Shown: in pieces, positions 26,651-36,145 of the stretch
Numbering within the stretch: position 1 is the stretch's first letter
Layout of the letters: every line of letters begins with the position of its first letter
From: an uncultured Sphingorhabdus sp.
Lineage (GTDB): Bacteria > Pseudomonadota > Alphaproteobacteria > Sphingomonadales > Sphingomonadaceae
NCBI GenBank assembly: GCA_947492905.1
Contig: CANLOL010000001.1
Coordinates: 970,578-1,034,577, forward strand
Length of the DNA stretch: 64,000 nucleotides
Reading direction: 5' to 3'
Program-made: the position numbers and the translations under genes
The notes under the pieces: generated by a model
The model's input: only the letters and a program-made list of their open reading frames with translations
Told to the model about the DNA's origin: nothing
Database searches by the model: none

Positions 26651-28248
26651 GCCGCTCCTATGGCGCGTTGATAAGCCCCGTTAATGTCATCGGCTTGCGC
26701 TTCTTTCCAACGCGCCGCCACCACCTGATCGGGGCGGATAAGATAGGTTGCTCCGTGGTGCGCATCGTAACGCTGCGCCGCTAGGCTATCGATGGGAATG
26801 TTAATGACATCCAAATCACTTTCGGGGGCTTTACCGCCAAATTGCAGCAATTTGAAATCATTGCCCAATTTTTCCAATAGCCAATTGGAATCTTCATTGT
26901 CATTCACGGGCGCATCGACGCATGGGAAACCCGGTTTAGGGCCGCCATCCCATTCATCATTATCCACCGTTGACAGCGGGCTATCATGATAGGGCGTTGG
27001 CGTTGATAATCGTCCTGAATTGATGAAGGGGCGGGCAAAACTATAATCATTAGATAGTTCCAAAACGGCATTACGAAAGGCTAAAGACTGTTCATTTTTC
27101 GGCGACATAAAATCGGTCGAGCGCGAGGAATTTCGGATATTCTCATCCGCGCCCATGATGCGCTCATCATTATAGCTTTCAATGAGGGAGCGCGGCGCAA
27201 TTCCGCGCATCACCAAATCAAGTTTCCATGCTATATTTTCGGCATCGGATAATCCGCCATTCGCACCGCGCGCACCAAAAGGAGAGACAAGATGGGCGCT
27301 GTCGCCAACAAAAATAACGGGGCCATGAACAAATCTATTCATGCGGCGACATTGGAATGTGTAAACGCTGTACCATTCGCGTTCAAATTCAATATCGTCG
27401 CCGAGCATGCCCTTAACATAAGGCTCTACATTTTCAGGCTTTAATACGGCTTCGCGGTCAATATCCCAGCCCAATTGGAAATCTAAACGCCAGACATCAT
27501 CAGGTTGTTTATGCAGCAGCGCCGTACCTCCTGGGCAAAATGGAGGGTCAAACCAAAACCAACGCTCGCTAGGGCGCTGTTCAGCGGCTTTGCCTTTGAA
27601 TTTAATGTCGGCGATTAAGAAATTATCCTCAAAGATACGTCCTTCGAAATCCAATCCCATTGAATCGCGTATTTTTGACCGAAACCCGTCACAGGCTAGC
27701 ACATAATCAGCATCAATTTGATAGGAACCATCGCGCGTATCTACATCAAGCCGCGCGCCATCATTGCGCACTTCAATATCGCTAATCGAATGACCCCACC
27801 GAATATCTACATTGTCCATATCTTCGAGAGCATCGACCAGATAATCTTCGACATAATATTGCTGTATATTTACAAAACCGGGATTTTTTTGGTTGGTGAC
27901 AGGCAGCATATCAAATTGAAAAACGGGATTGGTTTGGTCTTTCCAAAATAATTTGCCGATATTCCAAATGACGCCTTTTTCAATGATGCGCTCGCCAATG
28001 CCCAATCGATCGAAAATATCGAGACTTTGTTTGGCAAAACAAATGGCTTTTGAGCCTAAGGCGATAAAATCAAAGGCCGTTAAAATGGTAACCTCATGCC
28101 CTTTTTGGGCCAAATCAAGCGCTGCTGCTAATCCCACAGGCCCTGAACCAACGATGATAACAGGCTTATGTGCAATGGTTTTGGAAGATAGTTCGGGGGC
28201 CTTGCTATATTCTTTTAATTTGAATTTAGGAATGTCTGAAAATGTCAT
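26647..28248 (-). CDS. FAD-dependent monooxygenase (MhpA / PHBH-like aromatic hydroxylase)
   Basis: 533 residues. FAD-binding elements are VGSGPVGLAAALDLAQKGH (GxGxxG), the DG motif in ADYVLACDGFRSKIRD, and the FAD pyrophosphate motif GDSAHLVSPFGARGANGG. The C-terminal thioredoxin-like extension (NWLLEKLGNDFKLLQFGG ... LIRPDQVVAARW) is the one found in 3-(3-hydroxyphenyl)propionate and pentachlorophenol hydroxylase-type enzymes. It would hydroxylate a phenolic ring with NAD(P)H and O2 in the cytoplasm. It starts 2 bp after the CMD-like gene and overlaps the DUF2783 gene. No ring-cleavage dioxygenase gene lies in the window. Confidence 0.9.
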   Translation of the reverse strand: MTFSDIPKFKLKEYSKAPELSSKTIAHKPVIIVGSGPVGLAAALDLAQKGHEVTILTAFDFIALGSKAICFAKQSLDIFDRLGIGERIIEKGVIWNIGKLFWKDQTNPVFQFDMLPVTNQKNPGFVNIQQYYVEDYLVDALEDMDNVDIRWGHSISDIEVRNDGARLDVDTRDGSYQIDADYVLACDGFRSKIRDSMGLDFEGRIFEDNFLIADIKFKGKAAEQRPSERWFWFDPPFCPGGTALLHKQPDDVWRLDFQLGWDIDREAVLKPENVEPYVKGMLGDDIEFEREWYSVYTFQCRRMNRFVHGPVIFVGDSAHLVSPFGARGANGGLSDAENIAWKLDLVMRGIAPRSLIESYNDERIMGADENIRNSSRSTDFMSPKNEQSLAFRNAVLELSNDYSFARPFINSGRLSTPTPYHDSPLSTVDNDEWDGGPKPGFPCVDAPVNDNEDSNWLLEKLGNDFKLLQFGGKAPESDLDVINIPIDSLAAQRYDAHHGATYLIRPDQVVAARWKEAQADDINGAYQRAIGAA

Positions 28249-28250
28249 AT

Positions 28251-28868
28251 CTAAATAGCCCCAATCTCTGTCGCATCTTTATGTTTTCCAAGCTTCCACC
28301 CGCTTGATTTCAAAAGCCGATTGGCTTGTTCATTGGCCAAAGGTTCCAAACTTGTCGCCATCGTGTCATTCCAACGGTTTAGGTAACCAAATAATGAAAT
28401 GGAGGCGACTATCTCTACAATCTGTTCCTCGTTAAAATATGCGTTCAGCCTATCAAATTCCTTTTGCGTGGCTTGGTTCGGAACTTGCGCAGCCTTAAAC
28501 GCTAGGTCGAGCGCAGCGCGCTCTGCTTCGGAAAATAAATCAGAGCTTTCAAATTCTAATATTGCGGCAATTTTTTCTGCGGGTGCATCATAAATATCTG
28601 ACAAATTTGCCATATGAGATTGGCAATAGAGGCAACCCGAAGAAAATGAACAAGCAAGGCTTATCATCATTTTGAGTTGCTCTGATACTGTACCTTCATA
28701 AAGTACGGCCTGATTAAGCGCCATAAATGCTTTTACGACATTAGGCCGCCGTGCCATTGTGCGAATTGAATTGGGCGTAAAACCACGTGTTTGCTCATAA
28801 TGGGCAAAACGTTCTTTTATAAATTCGTCCTCAATTTCTTCATTCTCTAATGGCAGCATATGGGCCAT
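28251..28868 (-). CDS. Carboxymuconolactone decarboxylase / AhpD-like protein
   Basis: 205 residues from the ATG at 28868, which has GGAG six bases upstream (the ATG at 28874 touches it). The core CSFSSGCLYCQSHMANLSD contains the CxxC and the downstream His of AhpD-type peroxidase-related enzymes, so the protein is more likely a thiol-redox or alkylhydroperoxidase-type protein than a decarboxylase. The rest is all-helical (VEIVASISLFGYLNRWND). The gene is 27 bp behind the MBL gene and 2 bp before the monooxygenase gene in one operon. Its step in the pathway is unknown. Confidence 0.85.
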   Translation of the reverse strand: MAHMLPLENEEIEDEFIKERFAHYEQTRGFTPNSIRTMARRPNVVKAFMALNQAVLYEGTVSEQLKMMISLACSFSSGCLYCQSHMANLSDIYDAPAEKIAAILEFESSDLFSEAERAALDLAFKAAQVPNQATQKEFDRLNAYFNEEQIVEIVASISLFGYLNRWNDTMATSLEPLANEQANRLLKSSGWKLGKHKDATEIGAI

Positions 28869-28895
28869 AATCATCTCCAAACATTCATAAATGGC

Positions 28896-29855
28896 CTAGT
28901 CTTGTAATTGATCCCAAACTTCGCGATCTCGCTCCATTGTCCAAATACGCGGCCAATCTATGCCGTCTAATTCATCCCATAAGCGTTGGACGTTGAACGG
29001 CAGGCAATGTTCAAAAATTGGCCAATGACCAAATTTAGGGCTTAATGCTGTATGGGTGGCTTCAAATGCTTCTTTTAATGTTCCACCATTTTTATGCGCG
29101 GCTTGAACATTTTCGATCATGCCCGTTAAAAATTCACGTGTTTGTTCAACCGCATCATCACAAGCTTGATTGCCCAAGGCCACTGCACCGCGTCCACCGA
29201 CTAATTTTTCTGCGCGAAATGCTTTAACGCGATCTAATGTTGCCGATGACCAATCCATATGAAAAGCATCACCAGTATAGAGCGCAGCCTGGGCTTCTAC
29301 TAAATCTCCCGCGAACAATGTTTTTGATTTATCGTGCCAAACCGCAATGTCACCTGCCGTATGACCGCGCCCACAAAATTGCAGGTCGAGCGTGCCGCGA
29401 TCACCGCCCAATTCAATGCTCATATGATCGCTAAATGTGATATTGGGGCGGGTTAGACCAGGAATTTCATCGGGCTCTTTGAACAAACGTGGCATGCGGC
29501 CAAATTCGCTATCCCAATCTTGCATGCCTCTTTCATTAACAAGCTTTAATGTCGTATCTGACATGATAATATTTTCAGCATCAAATGCGCTAGCACCCAA
29601 TACACGCACCGCATGATAATGGGTCAGGATTAGATATTTAATAGGCTTATCAGTATGCTCGCGTAATTTGCTTAGCCAATCGCGTGCTGCCGCTGGGGTT
29701 GCACGGGCCTCGATACAGACTAGGAAATCTTCGCCTTCGATTGCACCAACATTGGGGTCTCCCTCTGCGGTTAAAGCATAAACACCATCATCCAATATTT
29801 CTAATGTTTCGGTTTTTTCAGCCATATCTGTCGAAGACGCAAATGGTTTGGCCAT
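28896..29855 (-). CDS. MBL-fold hydrolase with altered metal motif
   Basis: 319 residues. The metallo-beta-lactamase fold is seen in LILTHYHAVRVLGASAF (normally HxHxDH), FCGRGHTAGDIAVWH (His ligand 3) and KTLFAGDLVEAQ (bridging Asp). In the first motif, HYHAVR, the Asp and third His are Val and Arg, so the second metal site is probably lost or the enzyme is mononuclear. The substrate cannot be named. AAGGAAAATAAT precedes the ATG. It lies between the aldehyde dehydrogenase and the CMD-like gene in the catabolic operon, so hydrolysis of an ester, lactone or thioester intermediate is a reasonable but unproven guess. Confidence 0.85.
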   Translation of the reverse strand: MAKPFASSTDMAEKTETLEILDDGVYALTAEGDPNVGAIEGEDFLVCIEARATPAAARDWLSKLREHTDKPIKYLILTHYHAVRVLGASAFDAENIIMSDTTLKLVNERGMQDWDSEFGRMPRLFKEPDEIPGLTRPNITFSDHMSIELGGDRGTLDLQFCGRGHTAGDIAVWHDKSKTLFAGDLVEAQAALYTGDAFHMDWSSATLDRVKAFRAEKLVGGRGAVALGNQACDDAVEQTREFLTGMIENVQAAHKNGGTLKEAFEATHTALSPKFGHWPIFEHCLPFNVQRLWDELDGIDWPRIWTMERDREVWDQLQD

Positions 29856-29887
29856 ATTATTTTCCTTTTTAGTTTCGCCGTGTGGCG

Positions 29888-31339
29888 TTAATTTGCGATA
29901 TTATAAATTTTAATATTGGTGCAGGCTTCAAGCCCCTCAATGCCAAATTCGACACCAAAGCCAGAGGATTTAATTCCGCCAAATGGAACATGAGGAGCAA
30001 CCTCTCCATGTTTGTTAATATAGACTGTGCCTGCTTCTAATTGCGCAGCTACTGCCTGCGCTTTATCTGCATCACTGCTCCAAACAGAGGCCGCAAGACC
30101 GAAATCCAATCCATTGGCTTGCGCAATAGCATCATCCAAATCATGATAGCGTATGATGGGCAGGGTAGGGCCAAATTGTTCTTTATCAACAATGGCCATC
30201 CCGCTGGTTGCTTCGGCCACTAATGTGATTGGATAAAAATAGCCTGCGCCTTCTATGGGCTGTCCGCCCGTTAATATTTTGGCGCCATTAGAGACAGCAT
30301 CATCGACCAAATTTTTAACAATATCAAATTGCATTTTATTTTGGATTGGACCCAAAATATTATTTTCATCCATGCCATCACCCATTGGGATTTTAGTAGC
30401 GAAATTGGATAGTTGCTCGCATACATCATCATAAATATCATCATGGACATACAGACGCTTCATCGCGGCACAGGTTTGACCATTGTTGATGAACGCACCC
30501 CAAAATAAACCCTCTGCAATGGCTGCTGGATCAGCATCAGGCAGCACAATGCCAGCATCATTACCGCCCAATTCTAGGGTTAAGCGTTTCAGAGTATCAG
30601 ATGCATTGCGCATGATATGTTTGCCAGTACCGATTGAACCTGTGAAGATAATCTTATCAATCCCGCTATGTGCGGTCATGGCTGGTCCAATATCATCGCC
30701 ATCAGCGACAATATTGACCACGCCTTGGGGAAAGATGGATGCGATAATTTCTATCATCCGCAAACTGCTAAGCGGGGTAAGCGGAGAGGGTTTAATGATA
30801 ATGCAATTGCCTGCGCGCAGAGCAGGTGCGATATGCCAAACAGCAATCATCAATGGCCAATTCCAAGGGGTAATAGAACCAATAACACCAATGGGAACGC
30901 GGTGCTGTTCGATGCGTCCATTATCATCTTCTTGGATGATTTTTACCGGTAAATCAAAATCTGCTGCTGCATTCATCCATGCGGCGCAACCGCCCAATTC
31001 AAATTCAGATCCTAATCCTTTTAGGGGCTTTCCTTGTTCCAAGGTTAGCAATTGGCTTAACTCGGCGCTATTTGCTTCAATTGCAGTGGCGGCATCGCGG
31101 CAATATTGTTTGCGCGTTGCATCGGGTAATAGAGCATAATCTGTTTTTGCAGCATTTGCCGCAGCGACAGCAGCATCTAAATCTTTAATAGTGGCAATGG
31201 GGCTAAAGCCAACGGTTTCGCCAGTCGAGGGATTGGTGATTTCGCTATAATCATCGCTAATGACAGTCTGCCCATTTATCGTCATTGGGAATTTGCTGAT
31301 ACCGCTCATTTGGTCTGCTTTATTAATCATTTTATTCAT
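29888..31339 (-). CDS. NAD(P)-dependent aldehyde dehydrogenase
   Basis: 483 residues of the ALDH superfamily. The NAD-binding and catalytic parts are GSITPWNWPLMIAVWHIAPAL, FTGSIGTGKHIM, the general base in ELGGNDAGIVLPDAD and the nucleophile Cys in NNGQTCAAMKRLYV. EQFGPTLPIIRY and the C-terminal PFGGIKSSGFGVEFG are also typical. It converts an aldehyde to its acid in the cytoplasm; within this cluster the likely substrate is the product of the PQQ alcohol dehydrogenase. The first ATG (31339) has GGAG eight bases upstream. Confidence 0.95.
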   Translation of the reverse strand: MNKMINKADQMSGISKFPMTINGQTVISDDYSEITNPSTGETVGFSPIATIKDLDAAVAAANAAKTDYALLPDATRKQYCRDAATAIEANSAELSQLLTLEQGKPLKGLGSEFELGGCAAWMNAAADFDLPVKIIQEDDNGRIEQHRVPIGVIGSITPWNWPLMIAVWHIAPALRAGNCIIIKPSPLTPLSSLRMIEIIASIFPQGVVNIVADGDDIGPAMTAHSGIDKIIFTGSIGTGKHIMRNASDTLKRLTLELGGNDAGIVLPDADPAAIAEGLFWGAFINNGQTCAAMKRLYVHDDIYDDVCEQLSNFATKIPMGDGMDENNILGPIQNKMQFDIVKNLVDDAVSNGAKILTGGQPIEGAGYFYPITLVAEATSGMAIVDKEQFGPTLPIIRYHDLDDAIAQANGLDFGLAASVWSSDADKAQAVAAQLEAGTVYINKHGEVAPHVPFGGIKSSGFGVEFGIEGLEACTNIKIYNIAN

Positions 31340-31373
31340 ATCATTAGCTCCGAATTTTTGGGCTTAACCTCTA

Positions 31374-33461
31374 TTATTTTTTACGTTTTGGATCGGCATA
31401 AGCGCGCGATACGACATAGGCTCTGATAGCTTCTGAATCTTGCGGGCTTAGCTCTTTTGCAAAACTCACCATGCCATTTTGGGTAAGCGCGCCTTCTAGG
31501 ATGATTTTTTCCCAAACGTCCTGATTGGTAATGGCAACGCTATGGCGCAAGTCGGGCAGCACTCCGCCGCTGACGGCTGTGTCTCCATGACAGCCAGAGC
31601 AATAGCGCGCATAGGTGCTAGCGCCAGCCTGTATACTTTCCACGCCAAACTGTGGGGGCAAATCAAGCGCGGTGAGTGTCACTGGCTCTGGTTCAGGTAA
31701 TTTTTTCGTGCCGCCCAATTTATAGACCAACACCCGTGATCTGTTCGCAATTGGACCATCATCATTATGCGATAATTCGCCCAATAATAGCGGAACTATG
31801 CCGCCCCATCCTGCCATGACGGCGATATATTGCTCGCCATCAATCGTATAGCTAATGGGAGCCGCGATGATGCCCGTATGCACTTTGGTTGACCATAATT
31901 TGTCACCATTTGTGGCATCATAAGCAACCAATTCACCATTTCTATTGCCTTGGAAAACCAAATTGCCTGCGGTTGATAATGTGCCGCCATTCCACGGGCC
32001 GCCATGTTCGACGCGCCAGACTTCTTTTTGTTTAACAGGGTCCCACGCCATGAGCGAACCTTTGAGTGATTTGCGCACTTGATCGCGAATGGCTTGGTCA
32101 TCTGGTAGTGCAACAGCAGCTAGATCGATGCCCAAATTAACGGCCAAATCGCTGCGTTTGAAATCTTTATCGGCTATATAGGGAAATTCTAATTCTTGGG
32201 CAGGGATATAGACGAGACCCGTGCCTGGATTATAGGACATAGGGTGCCAATTGTGCGCGCCCATTGGTCCAGGAGAGCTGACCCAAGCTTGGCCCGTTTT
32301 ATGGTAAAATGCGTCTTTGACAATGTTGGGACGACCCATTTCTTTATCTATGCCCTTTGCCCATGTAACAGGAACAAAGGGTTCACCAGATAGAAATTCG
32401 CCCGTTTCGCGATCAATGACATAGAAGAAGCCGTTTTTCGGGGCTTGCATAATGACTTTACGCTGCGCTCCTTCATGCTCTATGTCGGCCAAAATCATAT
32501 GCTGTGTGGCTGTGAAATCCCATTGATCGCCGGGGGTCGTTTGATAATGCCAGACATATTCGCCTGTTTCTGGACGCAATGCCAATATAGAAGATAGGAA
32601 TAAATTATCGCCGCCGCCGGGGCTGCGTATTTCTGGATTCCAAGGCGATCCATTGCCAACGCCAATATAGAGAATATCTAATTCTGCGTCATAGGCCATA
32701 GAATCCCATACCGTGCCGCCGCCGCCTTGTTTCCAATATTCACCATTCCAAGTATCGCGGGTCAATTTCTCGATAATATCGTCGGATGCTGCGCCGTCTT
32801 TTACGCCCGGTTCACCCGGTACCGTATAAAAACGCCAGTCCAATTCGCCGCTATTGGCATCATAAGCAGAAATATAACCGCGCACGCCAAATTCGCCGCC
32901 GCCATTGCCAATGAGCACACGGCCTTTAACGATACGCGGCGCACCGGTAATGGTGTAAAATTTATCGCGATCCACAATTGTATCGGTGGTCCAAACGGGA
33001 TTACCGCTTTTCGCATCAAGCGCGATTAAACGCCCGTCAAATGATCCAAAGAATATTTTTCCATCATGATATGCGACCCCGCGATTAACAACATCACAGC
33101 AACCCCGAACCGCCCATTCGCGCGGAACTTCGGGATCATATTGCCACAATAAATTGCCATTGCGCGCGTCAAATGCTTGCACTTTGCTCCATGCGCTGCT
33201 GGTGTACATGATGCCATCAACAACGATAGGCGTTGCTTCTTGGCCGCGCGTCGTATCCAAATCATAAGACCATGTCAGGCCCAATTCAGAGATGTTGTTT
33301 TTATCAATTTGCGTATTGGGGCTAAAGCGTTGTTCGTCGGCGCTACGGCCATGCATAGCCCAATTGGCATCATTCACTTTATTATCCTCTGAACAGCCTG
33401 CTAATAGTGCTGCGCCAATGAATAGAGGGGCAAATGCGGATAAAAATTTTGAACGGGCCAT
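31374..33461 (-). CDS. PQQ-dependent alcohol dehydrogenase with cytochrome c domain, lipoprotein
   Basis: 695 residues. Beta-propeller quinoprotein with an adjacent-Cys pair (VRGCCDVVNRG, about residue 119) and tryptophan-docking repeats (LIALDAKSGNPVW, LVAYDATNGDKLW). The C-terminal domain is a cytochrome c with CSGCH (about residue 620), making this a type II quinohaemoprotein dehydrogenase. The catalytic-Asp region reads GDQWDFTATQ: Thr, not a second Asp, follows two places on, which fits a calcium rather than lanthanide enzyme. The N-terminus ends in LLAGC, a lipobox, so the enzyme is membrane-anchored, unlike the usual soluble ones. It oxidises alcohols in the periplasm and passes electrons to a cytochrome. 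Confidence 0.93.
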   Translation of the reverse strand: MARSKFLSAFAPLFIGAALLAGCSEDNKVNDANWAMHGRSADEQRFSPNTQIDKNNISELGLTWSYDLDTTRGQEATPIVVDGIMYTSSAWSKVQAFDARNGNLLWQYDPEVPREWAVRGCCDVVNRGVAYHDGKIFFGSFDGRLIALDAKSGNPVWTTDTIVDRDKFYTITGAPRIVKGRVLIGNGGGEFGVRGYISAYDANSGELDWRFYTVPGEPGVKDGAASDDIIEKLTRDTWNGEYWKQGGGGTVWDSMAYDAELDILYIGVGNGSPWNPEIRSPGGGDNLFLSSILALRPETGEYVWHYQTTPGDQWDFTATQHMILADIEHEGAQRKVIMQAPKNGFFYVIDRETGEFLSGEPFVPVTWAKGIDKEMGRPNIVKDAFYHKTGQAWVSSPGPMGAHNWHPMSYNPGTGLVYIPAQELEFPYIADKDFKRSDLAVNLGIDLAAVALPDDQAIRDQVRKSLKGSLMAWDPVKQKEVWRVEHGGPWNGGTLSTAGNLVFQGNRNGELVAYDATNGDKLWSTKVHTGIIAAPISYTIDGEQYIAVMAGWGGIVPLLLGELSHNDDGPIANRSRVLVYKLGGTKKLPEPEPVTLTALDLPPQFGVESIQAGASTYARYCSGCHGDTAVSGGVLPDLRHSVAITNQDVWEKIILEGALTQNGMVSFAKELSPQDSEAIRAYVVSRAYADPKRKK

Positions 33462-33500
33462 GGTAGCGTCTCTTATTATCGGATGATGTTTGAATTGCCT

Positions 33501-33560
33501 AAATTGGGGGATTTAAAATTGGGGGATTCAAATTTTTGGGGACTTAAATTTTGGGACGGG
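33501..33560. repeat. Four imperfect tandem units of about 15 bp between TonB receptor and PQQ dehydrogenase genes
   Basis: Units AAATTGGGGGATTT (33501), AAAATTGGGGGATTC (33515), AAATTTTTGGGGACTT (33530) and AAATTTTGGGACGGG (33546) follow one another. They are intergenic. No terminator is recognisable in them; slippage origin is likely. Confidence 0.8.
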
Positions 33561-33592
33561 ACCAATCCAGAGGATCAGCCCCGAACCATTTT

Positions 33593-36145
33593 TTAAAATT
33601 CAAAATCAAGTTGGAAACGATATTCGCCGGGACGATTGAACGTCGCTTCCACAAAGCTGACACCAGGGCCAGAGTTAAAGCCTGAGCCAATGAAACGTTC
33701 ATTGGTAATGTTGCGGCCGATGACTGAGAAAGCCCAATTTCCATCATTAGGTTTAATCTTAATCTGGCCACCCAATAACCCAACACTGTCTTGGATTAAT
33801 TCAGGGGTGTTTTGCGCATCATTAGCGATTTGGCTGCGCCAGCTATAATTGACGTTGAGGCTTAGCTCTGAATTGCCAATGGGCTGCACATAATTGCCTG
33901 CAATGGCAAAGGTAAATTCAGGCGTATTCTGCAAAGCATCGTCAATTTCAACGGGGAATGCCAATGGATCAATATCGGTATATTCCGCATCCAAATAACC
34001 AAATGAACCCACAAAAGATAGTTGATCGGTTGGATAGGCTTCCAATTCTAATTCAATGCCTCTGATACGGGCATCACCAGCATTTTCATTCGCAGGCGTA
34101 ATACCGCGTTGCACCACGATCTGAATATCATCATATTCATTCCAAAATGCAGCAACATTGGCGCGTACTTTTCGGTCAAATAAATCTGCTTTAATACCGA
34201 TTTCATAATTATCAGATGTTTCAGGTTGGAAAACAATGCTATCCAAATCTCCCAAGCCAACACCGCCATCAAATTCAGGATTGAAGGGCGCGGTTAGACG
34301 TGTTGTGAAACCGCCAGATTTGAAGCCTTGAGAAAATGTGAAATAGGTGAAAATATCGTCGGTGACTTTATAGTTGATACCAGCACGGAAGGACACATCG
34401 TCAAAATTGGCAACTTGCAATTCTTCTGGGCCGAGGAAATTCACATTTGGCGTGCCATCGGGGTTGGTGCGCGGGAAAGGTGTATCGCCATCTGCATCAA
34501 CCAATCCTGCAAATACGATACCAAAAAATGGCGTGGTATTGGCTTGGTTAAGCTGCAATTCTTTGCGTTCATCAGTATAGCGAATACCACCAAATACAGA
34601 TAGGCGCTCTGTGATGTCGAAATTGGCTTCACCAAAGAGAGCGAAAGCTCTTGTGTCTTGGATATTTTCACCAAAAATATTGAGCAAACCACCAGCCAAA
34701 GGCACTTGGTCTAACTGCTCGCCTTCTTCTTCGAAGTAGAAAGCACCAACGGTGTATTTCACGCGATTATCAACCAAACCACCGCTGATTTGTAGTTCAG
34801 CGCTAAATTGGTTTTGATCCAAAATAAAGCTGGTTTGGTCAATATCGAGCGGGGAGCCATCAATATCGCGGCCAAAATTGGCGGATAATTCACGATATGC
34901 AATGATAGTTTTTAGCTCTGTATCGGGGTTAATTTCAAAGGTTGAAACATTGGATATGCCATAGGAATCAATGTTAGAGAAATTAGCACCGGTTGCAAAT
35001 GTAGTGTCAGGATCACCGGTGATAAATTGCGATCCAAATGTCGGAATATCATTATCTGGATTTGCATCAGAATTTACACTAGCTACACCCGTTAGAAAGC
35101 ACACTGGTGGCAAGGCACCAGGGGGGAGTGCGCTTTCTATGGTACAGGCATTGAATAGCGATGATAATGAACCATTCGCTAATTCGCCGCCGCCATCGGT
35201 ACCTACAAATTCAGCTTCTTCGCCGCCAATGGTTGCTACTAATGTTCCCGGAGGAGCAGCATCTCTAATGCGCGAATAATCGAAAGAAAATGTTGTTTCA
35301 AATCTTGGGCTTACTTCCCATAATAATTTGCCGCGAATGGTTTGATTGTCCAAACCGCCGCCATCTAATCCATTGGTGTCAGATACATTGCTCTGGCTTA
35401 ATGTGGTCAAATTAGCAGCATTAGGGCCAGTAAATGGAATACGTTCTTGGAAACCATCTTGCTGGCGCGATGAAAATGCTATTGATGAATATAGGCCATC
35501 AGCCAATGGCACATTCACAGTGCCGTCAATGCCGATATAATTAAAGCGGCCATAAGCAATAGATCCGCGTGCAGAAAAATTGCTGTCTGGGCGTGCCGTG
35601 CGAACATTGACAGCACCGCCAATGGAGTTACGACCAAATAATGTGCCTTGAGGCCCTTTTAGCACCTCAACTTGCTGAACATCATAAAGATCAAACACCG
35701 CACCAACTGTTCGTGCAATGTAGACATCATCAACATAAACGCCAACGCCGGGATCGGTATTGATGGCAAAATCAGATTGACCGATACCGCGAATAAAGCC
35801 TTGAAATGTTGATGATGCCCCGGAGAAAGTCGAAGTTGTGTCCAAGGTAACATTAGGTGTGAAATTTCCTAATTCTGAAGTGTCTGTAATGCCGCGTGTT
35901 TCCAATGCGCGTTCATCAAAGGCAGAGACTGTGACCGGTGTTTCTTGCAGATTTTCTGAAACGCGGCGTGCAGTAACAACAATTTCGCTAATGCCTGTCT
36001 CTCGCTCTTCCGCATTGTCTTGATCTGCGCTGTCATCGGCTTGTGCATAAGCAGGGGCAGATGTCAGAAGTGCCAAAGTGAATAATGAGGCTCCTAGCAT
36101 TTTAGAAACCCGTTTAGACCGGATGTGACTATCATAATTTTTCAT
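33593..36145 (-). CDS. TonB-dependent outer-membrane receptor (catabolic cluster)
   Basis: 850 residues from the ATG at 36145; GAGAGGA lies six bases upstream, whereas it touches the ATG at 36151. Signal peptide ends at AYAQA; TonB box region SEIVVTARRVSENLQETPVTVSA; plug domain with GIGQSDFAINTDPGVGVYVDDVY and VEVLKGPQGTLFGRNSIGG; then a 22-strand barrel ending in RFQLDFEF. It belongs to the sphingomonad TonB receptor group, which imports diverse organic compounds across the outer membrane. It lies upstream of the PQQ dehydrogenase on the same strand and downstream of an AraC gene, so it is the likely uptake gate of this catabolic set. Confidence 0.95.
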   Translation of the reverse strand: MKNYDSHIRSKRVSKMLGASLFTLALLTSAPAYAQADDSADQDNAEERETGISEIVVTARRVSENLQETPVTVSAFDERALETRGITDTSELGNFTPNVTLDTTSTFSGASSTFQGFIRGIGQSDFAINTDPGVGVYVDDVYIARTVGAVFDLYDVQQVEVLKGPQGTLFGRNSIGGAVNVRTARPDSNFSARGSIAYGRFNYIGIDGTVNVPLADGLYSSIAFSSRQQDGFQERIPFTGPNAANLTTLSQSNVSDTNGLDGGGLDNQTIRGKLLWEVSPRFETTFSFDYSRIRDAAPPGTLVATIGGEEAEFVGTDGGGELANGSLSSLFNACTIESALPPGALPPVCFLTGVASVNSDANPDNDIPTFGSQFITGDPDTTFATGANFSNIDSYGISNVSTFEINPDTELKTIIAYRELSANFGRDIDGSPLDIDQTSFILDQNQFSAELQISGGLVDNRVKYTVGAFYFEEEGEQLDQVPLAGGLLNIFGENIQDTRAFALFGEANFDITERLSVFGGIRYTDERKELQLNQANTTPFFGIVFAGLVDADGDTPFPRTNPDGTPNVNFLGPEELQVANFDDVSFRAGINYKVTDDIFTYFTFSQGFKSGGFTTRLTAPFNPEFDGGVGLGDLDSIVFQPETSDNYEIGIKADLFDRKVRANVAAFWNEYDDIQIVVQRGITPANENAGDARIRGIELELEAYPTDQLSFVGSFGYLDAEYTDIDPLAFPVEIDDALQNTPEFTFAIAGNYVQPIGNSELSLNVNYSWRSQIANDAQNTPELIQDSVGLLGGQIKIKPNDGNWAFSVIGRNITNERFIGSGFNSGPGVSFVEATFNRPGEYRFQLDFEF

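Noticed and set aside
28251-28868. True 4-carboxymuconolactone decarboxylase of the protocatechuate pathway
   Set aside because: The protein has the CxxC of AhpD-type members and no other protocatechuate-pathway genes are present.
31374-33461. Lanthanide-dependent (XoxF-like) alcohol dehydrogenase
   Set aside because: The position two after the catalytic Asp is Thr (WDFT), not Asp.
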